Below are positions 24,357 to 32,638 of a stretch of DNA of 64,000 nt, piece by piece. The notes beneath the pieces were generated by a model. It did not search any database. It saw only the letters and a list, made by a program, of their open reading frames with translations, and was not told the origin of the DNA. The stretch is from Phellopilus nigrolimitatus. Taxonomy: Eukaryota > Basidiomycota > Agaricomycetes > Hymenochaetales > Hymenochaetaceae. The stretch is from NCBI GenBank assembly GCA_021029095.1, contig JAJOHG010000040.1, positions 186,001 through 250,000 on the forward strand, in the 5' to 3' direction. Position 1 is the first letter of the stretch; each line of letters opens with the position of its first letter. Both the position numbers and the translations under genes were made by a program.

Positions 24357-24861
24357 TGTTACGGAGTAACAGGGTCTTGCCTGATGGAGCGAGGAGCGTG
24401 ACTGTGGACTGTGACGTGACGAGTGACGTGAGGTTTGGCTGTGACAAGGCGACGATGACTGTGGCAAGACTGTGAAGCGCTGGGCGCAAGACTATGAAGA
24501 GCAAGGCGATGAATAGCAAGACTATGCTAGCTACTAAACAAGGAGGTCAAGCTGGGGCTTAAGGTCCCAGCGATGTACCTATATATACTGTGAGGCTGAC
24601 TATGATGTCAGCGGAGCTATGGAGTCATGCGCAGCATGACATGAGGGGAGCGTGAGGGAAAGGCCCGTAAGGGGCATGTACAGTGGAGCATGGAATGAGG
24701 CAGTGGAGCGTGGAGCGGGGAGCACCTAGGAGGGGCGCGTACAATGAGGAAGGGGTCAGGCCATAAACTAAGGGAAAGATAATGGAAAGGTGAAGGGCCT
24801 GACTAAGCAAGGAAGGAATGATGTAAGGGGGATCGTGAGGTAAGCAAGGTAAGTTCTAACA
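24357..24861 (-). repeat. 3' LTR of gypsy element
   Basis: 505 bp, TGTTA...TAACA. No difference from 31372-31876 was seen on reading. Being the downstream LTR on the minus strand, it should supply the polyadenylation signals. Confidence 0.93.
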
Positions 24862-24864
24862 TTA

Positions 24865-24874
24865 CCCCCTCTTT
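24865..24874 (-). other. Polypurine tract
   Basis: AAAGAGGGGG on the minus strand, three bases before the 3' LTR. This is the expected site and composition for the plus-strand DNA primer of a retroelement. Confidence 0.75.
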
Positions 24875-25174
24875 AAGGTCGACAGTTCGCCGAAACTGTC
24901 AAAGAAAACAAAGGAAAGGCGAAAAGAAACGCAATAAGGCGAAATAAACGCCAATAAGCAGTTACAATGCGCGTGAAGGAAGTCAAAACTGAAAAGGAAA
25001 GGAGAAAACTCAACAAGAAAAAGCAAAATGAGACGAGACATGACCGTGCCGGATTCCGAAAGTCTCCAGCCAAAACGTTGGACCAGGTTTGTCAGCGTCA
25101 CCTGAAAGCAGAGGGTTTCACGAATCTGTTCCCACAACGACCTCTAGTTTAACGTCATCGCGGACGTTCCGTCC

Positions 25175-26041
25175 CTAATAATGACGGTTCGTGTGCGGGC
25201 AGTTGGTCGAAGAGTGTCCGGGGGCGAGTCTGTCGCACCATCCGCATTGGTAGCGAATACAGTCCTGTTGCCGATGTCCGTCTTGGCCGCGTGTGAAGCA
25301 CCTGATGACCCGAGGCGAGAACTGTGTCCGAACTCGAAGCGGGGTTGCTGTGGAGTTCTCAGGGGAATTGCGCCGGTTAAGGTGTCCTTGGATCTCCTGA
25401 GGCGACATCTGAGAGAACGGGACGTCACCCATCATGGACTGCGTGAAGGGATTGACTGCGCGCCGGAAGGGACGAGCCGTGGGTGGAGTGACTGGTGGCG
25501 ATGTTCCGGCAATGAATTCATCGGGGGGTGACGGAGACGGTGATGGTGCGGCAGGAGGTGGCGGAGTCGATGGTGGAGGAACCGGAAGTCCAGGCGGAGG
25601 CGAGGTGAGATCAATGGCACCTGTGACTTCATCGATGGGAAAGCGGTCGTTCGAGGGTCGATAGTCGTCCAGGATAGCGAGTACACCAGCATCGAGGGCT
25701 CCTTCCAAGATTTGCCGAATTTGCCGGCGAGCCGTAGACTTTGCCTTCTCGTTTTCGTCGCGCAGTTCATCGATATGTTCGCCCATACGATTGGCGATAG
25801 CGAGGTTCTGCTCGGCTTGGTCATGGGCCTTCTGCCAGCGGACGAGATCGGGCCGTTGAGAGTCTCGGATGGTTTGACTGATGGGGCTGGCGAGACCGGG
25901 ATCGACGAAGACATGACGGAGGAAAGAGCGATCGTTGGCGAAGTCGAGGTTGGGCCGGTTGCCAGAGACGGGGAGCCGAGTATGAGGTGCCGGGAGCGGA
26001 TCAAAGGTGTTCAGGCGCCTCGGGGATCTCTGTGGCGGCAT
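25175..26041 (-). CDS. Extra 3' ORF of gypsy element, Gag-like zinc-knuckle protein, 288 aa
   Basis: Starts at ATG 26041 (MPPQRSPRRL) and overlaps the end of the preceding 118-codon frame by 41 nt in a different frame. The N-terminal half has an Arg/Glu/Gln/Lys-rich stretch likely to be helical or coiled coil (about residues 75-130). A Pro-rich middle follows. At the end are two zinc-knuckle-like clusters: C-x7-H-x4-C with the second cysteine replaced by Arg, then C-x2-C-x6-H-x4-C. This resembles a second nucleocapsid-like module placed after integrase, which is not part of the canonical Ty3/gypsy plan. Function is unknown; nucleic-acid binding is an inference from the knuckles. Confidence 0.65.
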   Translation of the reverse strand: MPPQRSPRRLNTFDPLPAPHTRLPVSGNRPNLDFANDRSFLRHVFVDPGLASPISQTIRDSQRPDLVRWQKAHDQAEQNLAIANRMGEHIDELRDENEKAKSTARRQIRQILEGALDAGVLAILDDYRPSNDRFPIDEVTGAIDLTSPPPGLPVPPPSTPPPPAAPSPSPSPPDEFIAGTSPPVTPPTARPFRRAVNPFTQSMMGDVPFSQMSPQEIQGHLNRRNSPENSTATPLRVRTQFSPRVIRCFTRGQDGHRQQDCIRYQCGWCDRLAPGHSSTNCPHTNRHY

Positions 26042-26357
26042 CGCGATAGACAGGGACAGGGTCGAGGTCAGGGATGAGGTCTTCAGGGGGAACAAAGTGT
26101 ACGGGTATGTTGCGTGCAGGGACGGCTCGGGATAGACGGTTGGTCCTGCGGCTAGGTGGGATGGATCGGAAGACGATGTGGAGGATCTGTTGTTCGAGGA
26201 CGTCGATGCCGAGGCGGATTACGAGGCGGCGGTCGTCGGGGTAGTCGGTGTGGTCGATGATGAACTGGAGGAAGACAGGGGTGGATTCTCCGATTTCGAG
26301 GGCGAAGGTCCAATTGACAGAGGGTAGGCGAGGTAGTTGGAAGGGGAAGTAGGGCAT
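26001..26357 (-). CDS. Extra 3' ORF of gypsy element, 118 aa
   Basis: ATG at 26357 lies 32 nt after the pol stop. The product has a regular mix of hydrophobic strands and acidic loops (ALEIGES, DYPDDRRLVIRLGID, ARNIPVHF) that does not look random. I recognise no known domain. The frame ends AATEIPEAPEHL inside the start of the next frame. The two frames could make one protein by frameshift or splicing, but no canonical slippery heptamer was identified at the overlap. Confidence 0.55.
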   Translation of the reverse strand: MPYFPFQLPRLPSVNWTFALEIGESTPVFLQFIIDHTDYPDDRRLVIRLGIDVLEQQILHIVFRSIPPSRRTNRLSRAVPARNIPVHFVPPEDLIPDLDPVPVYRDAATEIPEAPEHL

Positions 26358-26389
26358 GAGACAGTGGAAGTGGGAGCTGATGGACGATG

Positions 26390-29300
26390 TCAGAGTCGAT
26401 GGGTCTTTTTATAGTCGTTGAGGAGTTTTTTCGCATTTTTGAGGTCCGATTCCTTTTGCCACGAGTTGTGGAGTGATGACCATCCTTTCCAGGACACGAG
26501 GTATTGTCTTCGGTTCTTTGGGAAACGATGACGTAGTATTGCATCGACCTCATATTCTTCTTCTCCATTGACAAGGTCAGGTGGTGGCTCCGCGTGGGTA
26601 GGTCCGTGGGTATCGGTCTCCATATAACGAGTCAGGAGGGAGGCATGGAAGACGTTGTGGATTCGCCATCGGACCGGTAGAGTCAGGCGATAAGACCATG
26701 GGGATAGCACGTCCTTGATTTCGAAGGGACCTTCGCGTTTAGGGGACAATTTCTTGTATGGAGAGGCGATGTCAAGGTTCCGGGCTTCTAGCCAAACTTT
26801 CTCCCCTTTCTTGAAGGGTGTGAAATTCCGAGTCATGCGGGCAGCCATGTGCATGTGAGCAAGCTCATGCGCAGCAAGTGCTTCTTCTCGGAGGGCTTTA
26901 AGGGAGCGAAGGCGTTCTTCTACCGAGGGGTGATCGGAGTTGGGGTCTGCAGCAGGGATGGCGATTGGTTCGTACCCCATAAGGAGTGAGAATGGAGAGC
27001 GTTTTGTGGCAGAATGTTCACGCTGATTGTGTGCGAACTCGATATCAGGCAGGTGATCAGCCCAGGTTTCGGGATGGCGTCCACAATAGATTCGAAGGTA
27101 TGCTTCGACTTCTTGGTTTACTCGCTCCGTTTCTCCGTCTGTTTGAGGGTGGAATGCGGTGGATAGGGCTGATGTGATATTGAGCTTTTTGCAAAGCTCC
27201 TGGAATACTTTGGAGGCAAATTGGGGTCCTCGGTCGGAGATGAGTTTCTGGGGTAACCCAAAGCGCCGGTAGACGTTGTCGTGATACAATTGGGCAGTTC
27301 CAAGGGCATCAATGGTTTTGTTGCAGGGGGAGAGGACGATGCCTTTGGAAAGGTTGTGATCGACAGTGACGAATAAGGAGTCGTAGCCATTTGATTCGGG
27401 GAGTCCGGTGATAAAGTCCATGGAGACTGTGGAAAACGGATGCGCATTGGGTTCAGCAGGGATCGGATGGAGGGGTGGGACGGTGGGATGTGTGTTGATC
27501 TTCATTTGTTGACAGATCGCGCAACCATTGACAAATTTCTTGACAAAGATGTACATTCCTGGCCACCAATAATGTTGTTTGAGCAATGCGAGGGTTTTGT
27601 AAATTCCAGGGTGTCCCATGACAGGGGTGTCGTGGTACAGTTGTACTGCATGTCGGCGAAGTTCGATGTCGTCTGGAATGTAGGCCTTCTGTTTAAAGAA
27701 TACAATGCCATCTTTCTCTGTCCAATCGGCAAGGGAAGACCGAAACGGTGGAATACCGGCCGATCGGATGATATTGAGAGCTTCATTGGCAAAGTTGTCT
27801 TCCTTGGTGCGAAGAATTAGACGGGTCTTAAAGTCGAATGTAGTCGTGGCCACGAAGACGGATTCGGGTAAGAGTGGGGGGTCATCGGGTTCTGATTTGC
27901 CATCAATCAGGTAGTCAGAGCGTCGAGACATGGGATCTGTGGTGTTGTCTTTTCCTGGTGCGTATTGAATGTGGTGGTCGAACTGGGAGAGGAATAGACT
28001 CCATCGTGCTTGGCGGGGTGAAAGACGGCGGGCCGCACGGAAATAGGTAAGGTTCTTGTGGTCGCACCAAATGGTTATTCTATGGGGTGCACCCAATAGA
28101 TAGTGTCGCCAGGCCTCAAGTCCGCGGATGATCGCCAAGAGTTCTCGATCATAAATCTCATAGCGTCGTTGGGTGTCGTCAAACTGTTTGGAGATGAAAC
28201 CACAGGGATGGGGTTCGCCGTTCGAGTCGAGTTGTTTAAGAGTGCCAGCCGATGCTACGCCAGAGGCGTCGGTTTCCAGGATGAATGGCCGAGTTTTGTC
28301 AGGCATCTGGAGAATGGGTTTCTCAAGGAATTTGCCTTTGAGCCGTTGGAATGCATTCTCATGTACGTCTGACCATTCCCACGTGGTTTTCTCCCTTTTT
28401 AGTACGTCCAATGGTGCCGCAATTTCTGCATAATGGTCGATGAATTGGCGATAGAAGTTGCAGAACCCTAGGAAGGAGTGGACTTGGGTTTTGTTCGTCG
28501 GTGTGGGCCATTGCGAGATTCCAGCCAGTTTGACAGGGTCCATGGAAACTGAGTTTTCCGAAATGATAAGTCCAAGATATTCTACCTGTGTGGCTTCGAA
28601 AACACATTTCTCCGGTTTGAAGTATAAGTCGGCCTCTTGTCCAATGGCGAGGACTTTGCGGGTGCGTTCGCGAAGTGTAGGAATGTCCGAGGCCATGATG
28701 AAAATGTCGTCCATGTAGATGAGGACCCATCCTTCCAGCAGAACGGTTCGGAAGGTATCATCCATGAATGCTTGAAAAGTCGCTGGTGAATTGCAAAGTC
28801 CAAAAAACATGACCATGGGTTCAAAGAGTCCTCGATTTGTTTTGAATGCTGCCTTCCATTGGTCGCCGTCTTTGATCCGAATATTGTTGTATCCCCATCG
28901 TACATCCAGTTTGGTGAAGTATTTTGCGCCCTGAATTTTGTCTAATAGTTCAGATACGAGGGGAATCGGATAAGCGTTTTTGACTGTTCCTTCGTTGAGT
29001 TTGCGATAGTCCTGGCATCCACGCAATTTTCCGTCCTTTTTTCCGACGAAGAAGAAAGGTGAGGCCATGGGGGAAGAGGATTTGCGAATATAACCTTTCT
29101 TCAAGTTGTCGTCAAGGAAGTCATCCAGAGCCTTTTGTTCCGTGGGTGCCATGGGATAGACTTTGCAGTCTTTAGGTTGGAAATTGGGTTTTAGGACGAT
29201 GGCGTGGTCATAGGTCCGTACTGGAGGAAAACGTTCGGATGCTTTCTGTTCGAAAACCTTCAGGAACTGATGGTAGTGTGCTGGTACAATTTCTTCAAGG

Positions 29301-29806
29301 GGTTTCTGTTCCTTGGCAGCATTGGCACGTTGTGCAAGATCCATGGCAGTGTTTACTTTTGCGCGGATGTTGAGAGTGATTTTTGCGACAAAAGATCGCT
29401 CTTCGGGTGGGGCATAGGATTCGCATCGGGCAAAAGATAGGGATCGTGGATTTTGCTTAGGGATGTCCAGAGTGCGTTTCTCCCAATCAATTTTGGGGTT
29501 GATGCGACGTAGCCAAGGAAGGCCCAGGATAGCGGTTTCTCTTCCAAGGGAGGTAACGAGAAAATAAATTGGGATGAGTTCTTCGCCGATCGCAATGAAT
29601 CGCCAAGTGAAACGACTGATTTCTCCTTCGGAATTAGGAGTTCCGTCAACATTAAGGACTTGAATGGGTTGACGCAGAGGTTTGGTGGGGATTTGGTGTA
29701 TGTCCACAAAGGTGGAGTCGAGGAATTGTCCTTCTGCGCCGGAGTCTATGAGGGCTGTGGTTTCGACGATTTCTTTTCTCGAGTGGATGCCAATGGGAAT
29801 TTTCAT
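26390..29806 (-). CDS. pol: Pol polyprotein: protease, RT, RNase H, integrase, chromodomain (1138 aa)
   Basis: From the first in-frame ATG (29806) the protein shows, in order: an aspartic protease (LIDSGAE near residue 20), reverse transcriptase with YMDD near residue 364, RNase H (ETDASG, YDRELLA, CDHKN), integrase with an H-x4-H...C-x2-C zinc domain (GHPGIY to CAICQQ), and D, D, E residues in VSMDF, SDRGPQF and GETERV. A GPY/F-like KREGPFEI segment follows, then a C-terminal chromodomain (EYEVDAILRHR, YLVSWKGW, NSWQKESDL). All catalytic residues are present and the frame is uninterrupted. The frame is also open upstream of the ATG back into gag, so the natural product is probably a Gag-Pol fusion made by -1 frameshifting. 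The chromodomain would direct integration to modified chromatin. Confidence 0.95.
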   Translation of the reverse strand: MKIPIGIHSRKEIVETTALIDSGAEGQFLDSTFVDIHQIPTKPLRQPIQVLNVDGTPNSEGEISRFTWRFIAIGEELIPIYFLVTSLGRETAILGLPWLRRINPKIDWEKRTLDIPKQNPRSLSFARCESYAPPEERSFVAKITLNIRAKVNTAMDLAQRANAAKEQKPLEEIVPAHYHQFLKVFEQKASERFPPVRTYDHAIVLKPNFQPKDCKVYPMAPTEQKALDDFLDDNLKKGYIRKSSSPMASPFFFVGKKDGKLRGCQDYRKLNEGTVKNAYPIPLVSELLDKIQGAKYFTKLDVRWGYNNIRIKDGDQWKAAFKTNRGLFEPMVMFFGLCNSPATFQAFMDDTFRTVLLEGWVLIYMDDIFIMASDIPTLRERTRKVLAIGQEADLYFKPEKCVFEATQVEYLGLIISENSVSMDPVKLAGISQWPTPTNKTQVHSFLGFCNFYRQFIDHYAEIAAPLDVLKREKTTWEWSDVHENAFQRLKGKFLEKPILQMPDKTRPFILETDASGVASAGTLKQLDSNGEPHPCGFISKQFDDTQRRYEIYDRELLAIIRGLEAWRHYLLGAPHRITIWCDHKNLTYFRAARRLSPRQARWSLFLSQFDHHIQYAPGKDNTTDPMSRRSDYLIDGKSEPDDPPLLPESVFVATTTFDFKTRLILRTKEDNFANEALNIIRSAGIPPFRSSLADWTEKDGIVFFKQKAYIPDDIELRRHAVQLYHDTPVMGHPGIYKTLALLKQHYWWPGMYIFVKKFVNGCAICQQMKINTHPTVPPLHPIPAEPNAHPFSTVSMDFITGLPESNGYDSLFVTVDHNLSKGIVLSPCNKTIDALGTAQLYHDNVYRRFGLPQKLISDRGPQFASKVFQELCKKLNITSALSTAFHPQTDGETERVNQEVEAYLRIYCGRHPETWADHLPDIEFAHNQREHSATKRSPFSLLMGYEPIAIPAADPNSDHPSVEERLRSLKALREEALAAHELAHMHMAARMTRNFTPFKKGEKVWLEARNLDIASPYKKLSPKREGPFEIKDVLSPWSYRLTLPVRWRIHNVFHASLLTRYMETDTHGPTHAEPPPDLVNGEEEYEVDAILRHRFPKNRRQYLVSWKGWSSLHNSWQKESDLKNAKKLLNDYKKTHRL

Positions 29807-29886
29807 GGAATTGTGGGCATGTTCGGCTATGATTACAGGAGAAATCGAAATACTAGGCAGTGCAGACGTCGATGCTGGCTGCCTTC

Positions 29887-30936
29887 TTAAAAACCCTCGA
29901 GGTCCAAGTTGTCGAATGCGGATTTGCGTTCTTCTTCGGAGAGGTTGGCCAGGATGGCGCGAATGCGGGCCGAAGGGGGTTCTTTAGCGGGTGTCGAGGA
30001 TTCGGCATGCTGGGCAGGCGCTTCTGTGGCTGGGGTGCTGCGGATGCTGCGCCTCGGGGGGTCGCGATGGAACATGATCTTGTAGTTGCTGCCAGCCCTC
30101 GTGGTTCGATTGTCAAAGGCGAATCGTCGATTGTTGGGGGTGTCGAATTTCTGACGACATTCGCGTGCCAAATGTCCCTTCTTTCCGCAATAGAAGCAGA
30201 GTCCATCCGTCTTGCGACGATCTCTCTCCTCCTTAGAGACTCGTCCGATTTCCATGGCGTTAGGATCGGTTTGCTTTCCAGAAGTTGGCTCCCAGGCTGC
30301 GCCGCTGGAGCTGCGTTGGAAGCCTTCAGGGTCAGTCTTCTTCGTCAGGTTGTTGCCTGGGCTGGTACCAAAGCCCCAGACCAGCGCTTGTCGCGCATGC
30401 TTGAGCTCAGCTTGGCGTCGTAGGTTCTGTTGGGCTTTGCTGGCTTCGGTGTACCATCCTTCGAGTGTAGTGGGTTCGCCTCGATTGTAGATCTTGTCTG
30501 CAATGCTGGATTTGAGACCTCGTCGAAAGTATTCAATGAGGGGTTCCTCTTGGGTGAACCCGGCTTGGAGGGCGAGACTCTTGAATGTAGCGATGAAGCC
30601 GTCGACATCGTCGTCCTGTTTGCAATTGGCGATTGCAAATGACGCATCCTGTTTGGCATTGACAGGGAGGAACTGGGCGTCGAAGGCTTTGGCGAAGTCT
30701 GCCCAGGTTCCATATTCTGCCGTGTCCGTGTATGTCTTGTACTTATTGCTGGCGAAAGTGGCAGCTGAACCAGTCTTCATGAATGAAAGGACGAACGTGA
30801 TTTTGTGCAGATCGGTCTTGTAGATGTCCTTGTTGCCTCGTAGATAGGCCTGGCAGGCATCCCAAAAGTATTGGGCATTGCTGCGCTTGCCATCGAAGTC
30901 AGGGGGCTTGGCGAATGCGATTTCTTTGGTGCTCAT
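29887..30936 (-). CDS. gag: Gag capsid/nucleocapsid protein, 349 aa from ATG
   Basis: ATG at 30936 gives MSTKEIAFAKPPDFDGKR, a usual start for Gag in this group, followed by a helical capsid region (YFWDACQAYL, WADFAKAFDAQFLP, YFRRGLKSSI). A single CCHC zinc knuckle, CFYCGKKGHLAREC, lies near residue 255, and the basic C-terminal part ends DNLDLEGF. The frame is open without an ATG for another 138 codons upstream, to just after a TGA at 31351-31353, with a protein-like composition (LTLRRRSDGRIAWKVFLEGG). That extension could be used through a non-AUG start. The stop overlaps a slippery heptamer leading into pol. Confidence 0.9.
   Translation of the reverse strand: MSTKEIAFAKPPDFDGKRSNAQYFWDACQAYLRGNKDIYKTDLHKITFVLSFMKTGSAATFASNKYKTYTDTAEYGTWADFAKAFDAQFLPVNAKQDASFAIANCKQDDDVDGFIATFKSLALQAGFTQEEPLIEYFRRGLKSSIADKIYNRGEPTTLEGWYTEASKAQQNLRRQAELKHARQALVWGFGTSPGNNLTKKTDPEGFQRSSSGAAWEPTSGKQTDPNAMEIGRVSKEERDRRKTDGLCFYCGKKGHLARECRQKFDTPNNRRFAFDNRTTRAGSNYKIMFHRDPPRRSIRSTPATEAPAQHAESSTPAKEPPSARIRAILANLSEEERKSAFDNLDLEGF
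29890..29896 (-). promoter_or_regulatory. Putative -1 frameshift site at gag stop
   Basis: On the minus strand the last sense codons and stop of gag read GAG GGT TTT TAA. G GGT TTT fits the X XXY YYZ slippery pattern. Slipping back one base yields GGG TTT TTA AGA, which continues open through 28 further codons into the pol ATG with no stop. Confidence 0.65.
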
Positions 30937-31359
30937 GGTGGGGCTTGGTGTGACGGTCGGTACTGTGGTCTGTGGTGGAGTATTTGGTCGAGTAGGAACG
31001 TGAGGTGGTGCAGTGGATTTGTCGTCAAGCGATGTTTGAGATAACGATCGAGTGATTACGTCAACAGGGTCGATATGCTGTGGTGGCGTTGGTATTTCGA
31101 TAGGTCGGCTTGAGTGTTCGCGGGGTCGGACGTTTTGGAGGATTCCAAATTCGTGGTAACGGTATAGAAGTTCGGTGTGTGGATCGCCTCCTTCAAGAAA
31201 TACTTTCCAGGCAATTCGTCCGTCCGATCTCCTTCTGAGGGTGAGTGGATAGGTTCCCGCAGTTGGGTAGGGTTGATCGGTGGGCCAGACCGCGTTAGCG
31301 GGGAGTTTGGGTAGGGTAGAAATTTTGTCTAGACGTTGATACGTCGACAATCAAAAGAG

Positions 31360-31371
31360 AGCTTGACCTAA
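31360..31371 (-). other. Primer-binding site complementary to LTR (self-priming type)
   Basis: After the 5' LTR the minus strand reads TT then AGGTCAAGCT. It lacks the usual TGG start of a tRNA-primed site. The ten bases are the exact reverse complement of AGCTTGACCT inside the LTR (31568-31559 on the minus strand), which begins 34 nt after the start of a TATATATA box, where transcription should start. That is the arrangement of Tf1-type self-primed elements. Confidence 0.65.
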
Positions 31372-31876
31372 TGTTACGGAGTAACAGGGTCTTGCCTGAT
31401 GGAGCGAGGAGCGTGACTGTGGACTGTGACGTGACGAGTGACGTGAGGTTTGGCTGTGACAAGGCGACGATGACTGTGGCAAGACTGTGAAGCGCTGGGC
31501 GCAAGACTATGAAGAGCAAGGCGATGAATAGCAAGACTATGCTAGCTACTAAACAAGGAGGTCAAGCTGGGGCTTAAGGTCCCAGCGATGTACCTATATA
31601 TACTGTGAGGCTGACTATGATGTCAGCGGAGCTATGGAGTCATGCGCAGCATGACATGAGGGGAGCGTGAGGGAAAGGCCCGTAAGGGGCATGTACAGTG
31701 GAGCATGGAATGAGGCAGTGGAGCGTGGAGCGGGGAGCACCTAGGAGGGGCGCGTACAATGAGGAAGGGGTCAGGCCATAAACTAAGGGAAAGATAATGG
31801 AAAGGTGAAGGGCCTGACTAAGCAAGGAAGGAATGATGTAAGGGGGATCGTGAGGTAAGCAAGGTAAGTTCTAACA
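31372..31876 (-). repeat. 5' LTR of gypsy element
   Basis: 505 bp, TGTTA...TAACA, same length as and no visible difference from the other LTR. It holds the promoter for the minus-strand transcript. Confidence 0.93.
31595..31602 (-). promoter_or_regulatory. TATA box in the 5' LTR
   Basis: TATATATA, with the presumed transcript start about 30-34 nt downstream near 31568-31572 on the minus strand, next to the sequence complementary to the primer-binding site. Confidence 0.6.
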
Positions 31877-31881
31877 GTTCC
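31877..31881. repeat. 5-bp target-site duplication of gypsy element (right)
   Basis: GTTCC, matching 24352-24356. Confidence 0.85.
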
Positions 31882-32638
31882 GTCAGGTTTAGACGAGTTC
31901 CTCGTCCAAAAGTGACTTTGGTGCGGAACAGGTAGCTGGCGCTGCATAATCGAGCTCGGCTCATAGGGGCGGTACGCAGCAGCTTCACTCGGTCTTGTTC
32001 CGGGGGCGGGTGGGTACGGGCGCGTTGTGCCGTTCACCCCAGATGACGGCCTGCTGTACACATCATACAGCGCAGAGTCGATCCGCGCGCCCTCCATTCC
32101 CCCAAAGCTGTCGACCGCCGATAAATGTATCTCGTATAAGATTACTATTATATAATTTCAGGATTTTTACGAAGTCGAAGGATGTCTGGTAAGTCGTACA
32201 GAAATGCAAGAAGAGGGGGTACTACCAATGTATGTGTTTGCTTTCTAGCTAGTTCGATTACCGATGAAAACTTTACAAAAGCAACACTAATATAAATATA
32301 CTTATTTTATACAGCTTAAGATGCAGAAATAGCTGGACTGCGTATGAGAATGAAGGATATGCAGGCATTGTTTCTGTGTGCACCTTTAAATCATCATTTA
32401 CTATCGTTCCTAATCTGGAACGGGGTGCAGATCCATCCCTGATCTGCTTCCGATCTGATAAAATTAAGCTCGGCACGCTTCCTTGCTCGGTCATTAAACT
32501 CTTTGTGCTTCTAAATCCATATTATTAGCACTGTGAGTCCCACAGTGCCGCTTCCTTGCTCGGTTCGCCCTCTCACATATAAACTCGACTTGCCTCTTTG
32601 AAGGCCCCATCGTCTCTTTCACCCCAACCATTACCACC
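31882..32638. other. KDZ internal spacer and promoter of passenger gene 1
   Basis: No gene recognised. Near 32574-32583 the sequence CATATAAAC gives a TATA-like box about 60 nt before the ATG of passenger gene 1, followed by a pyrimidine-rich leader typical of basidiomycete promoters. Confidence 0.5.

Larger units (their letters stand above)
24357..31876 (-). mobile_element. Ty3/gypsy chromovirus LTR retrotransposon, 7520 bp
   Basis: Two 505-bp LTRs beginning TGTTA and ending TAACA are identical as far as I can read. They are flanked by GTTCC duplications and enclose gag, pol (PR-RT-RH-IN-chromodomain) and two extra frames on the minus strand. Primer-binding and polypurine tracts are in the expected places. 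The domain order and terminal chromodomain place it among chromoviruses. The self-priming-like primer site (see PBS) fits the Tf1/sushi-like branch. It inserted into the KDZ element 286 bp after the transposase stop codon. Identical LTRs imply a recent insertion. Confidence 0.95.

Noticed and set aside
31337..31350. Start of Gag at the TTG codon 31348-31350
   Set aside because: TTG is not a normal eukaryotic start; the ATG at 30936 has the conserved Gag beginning, so the upstream part is listed only as an open extension.
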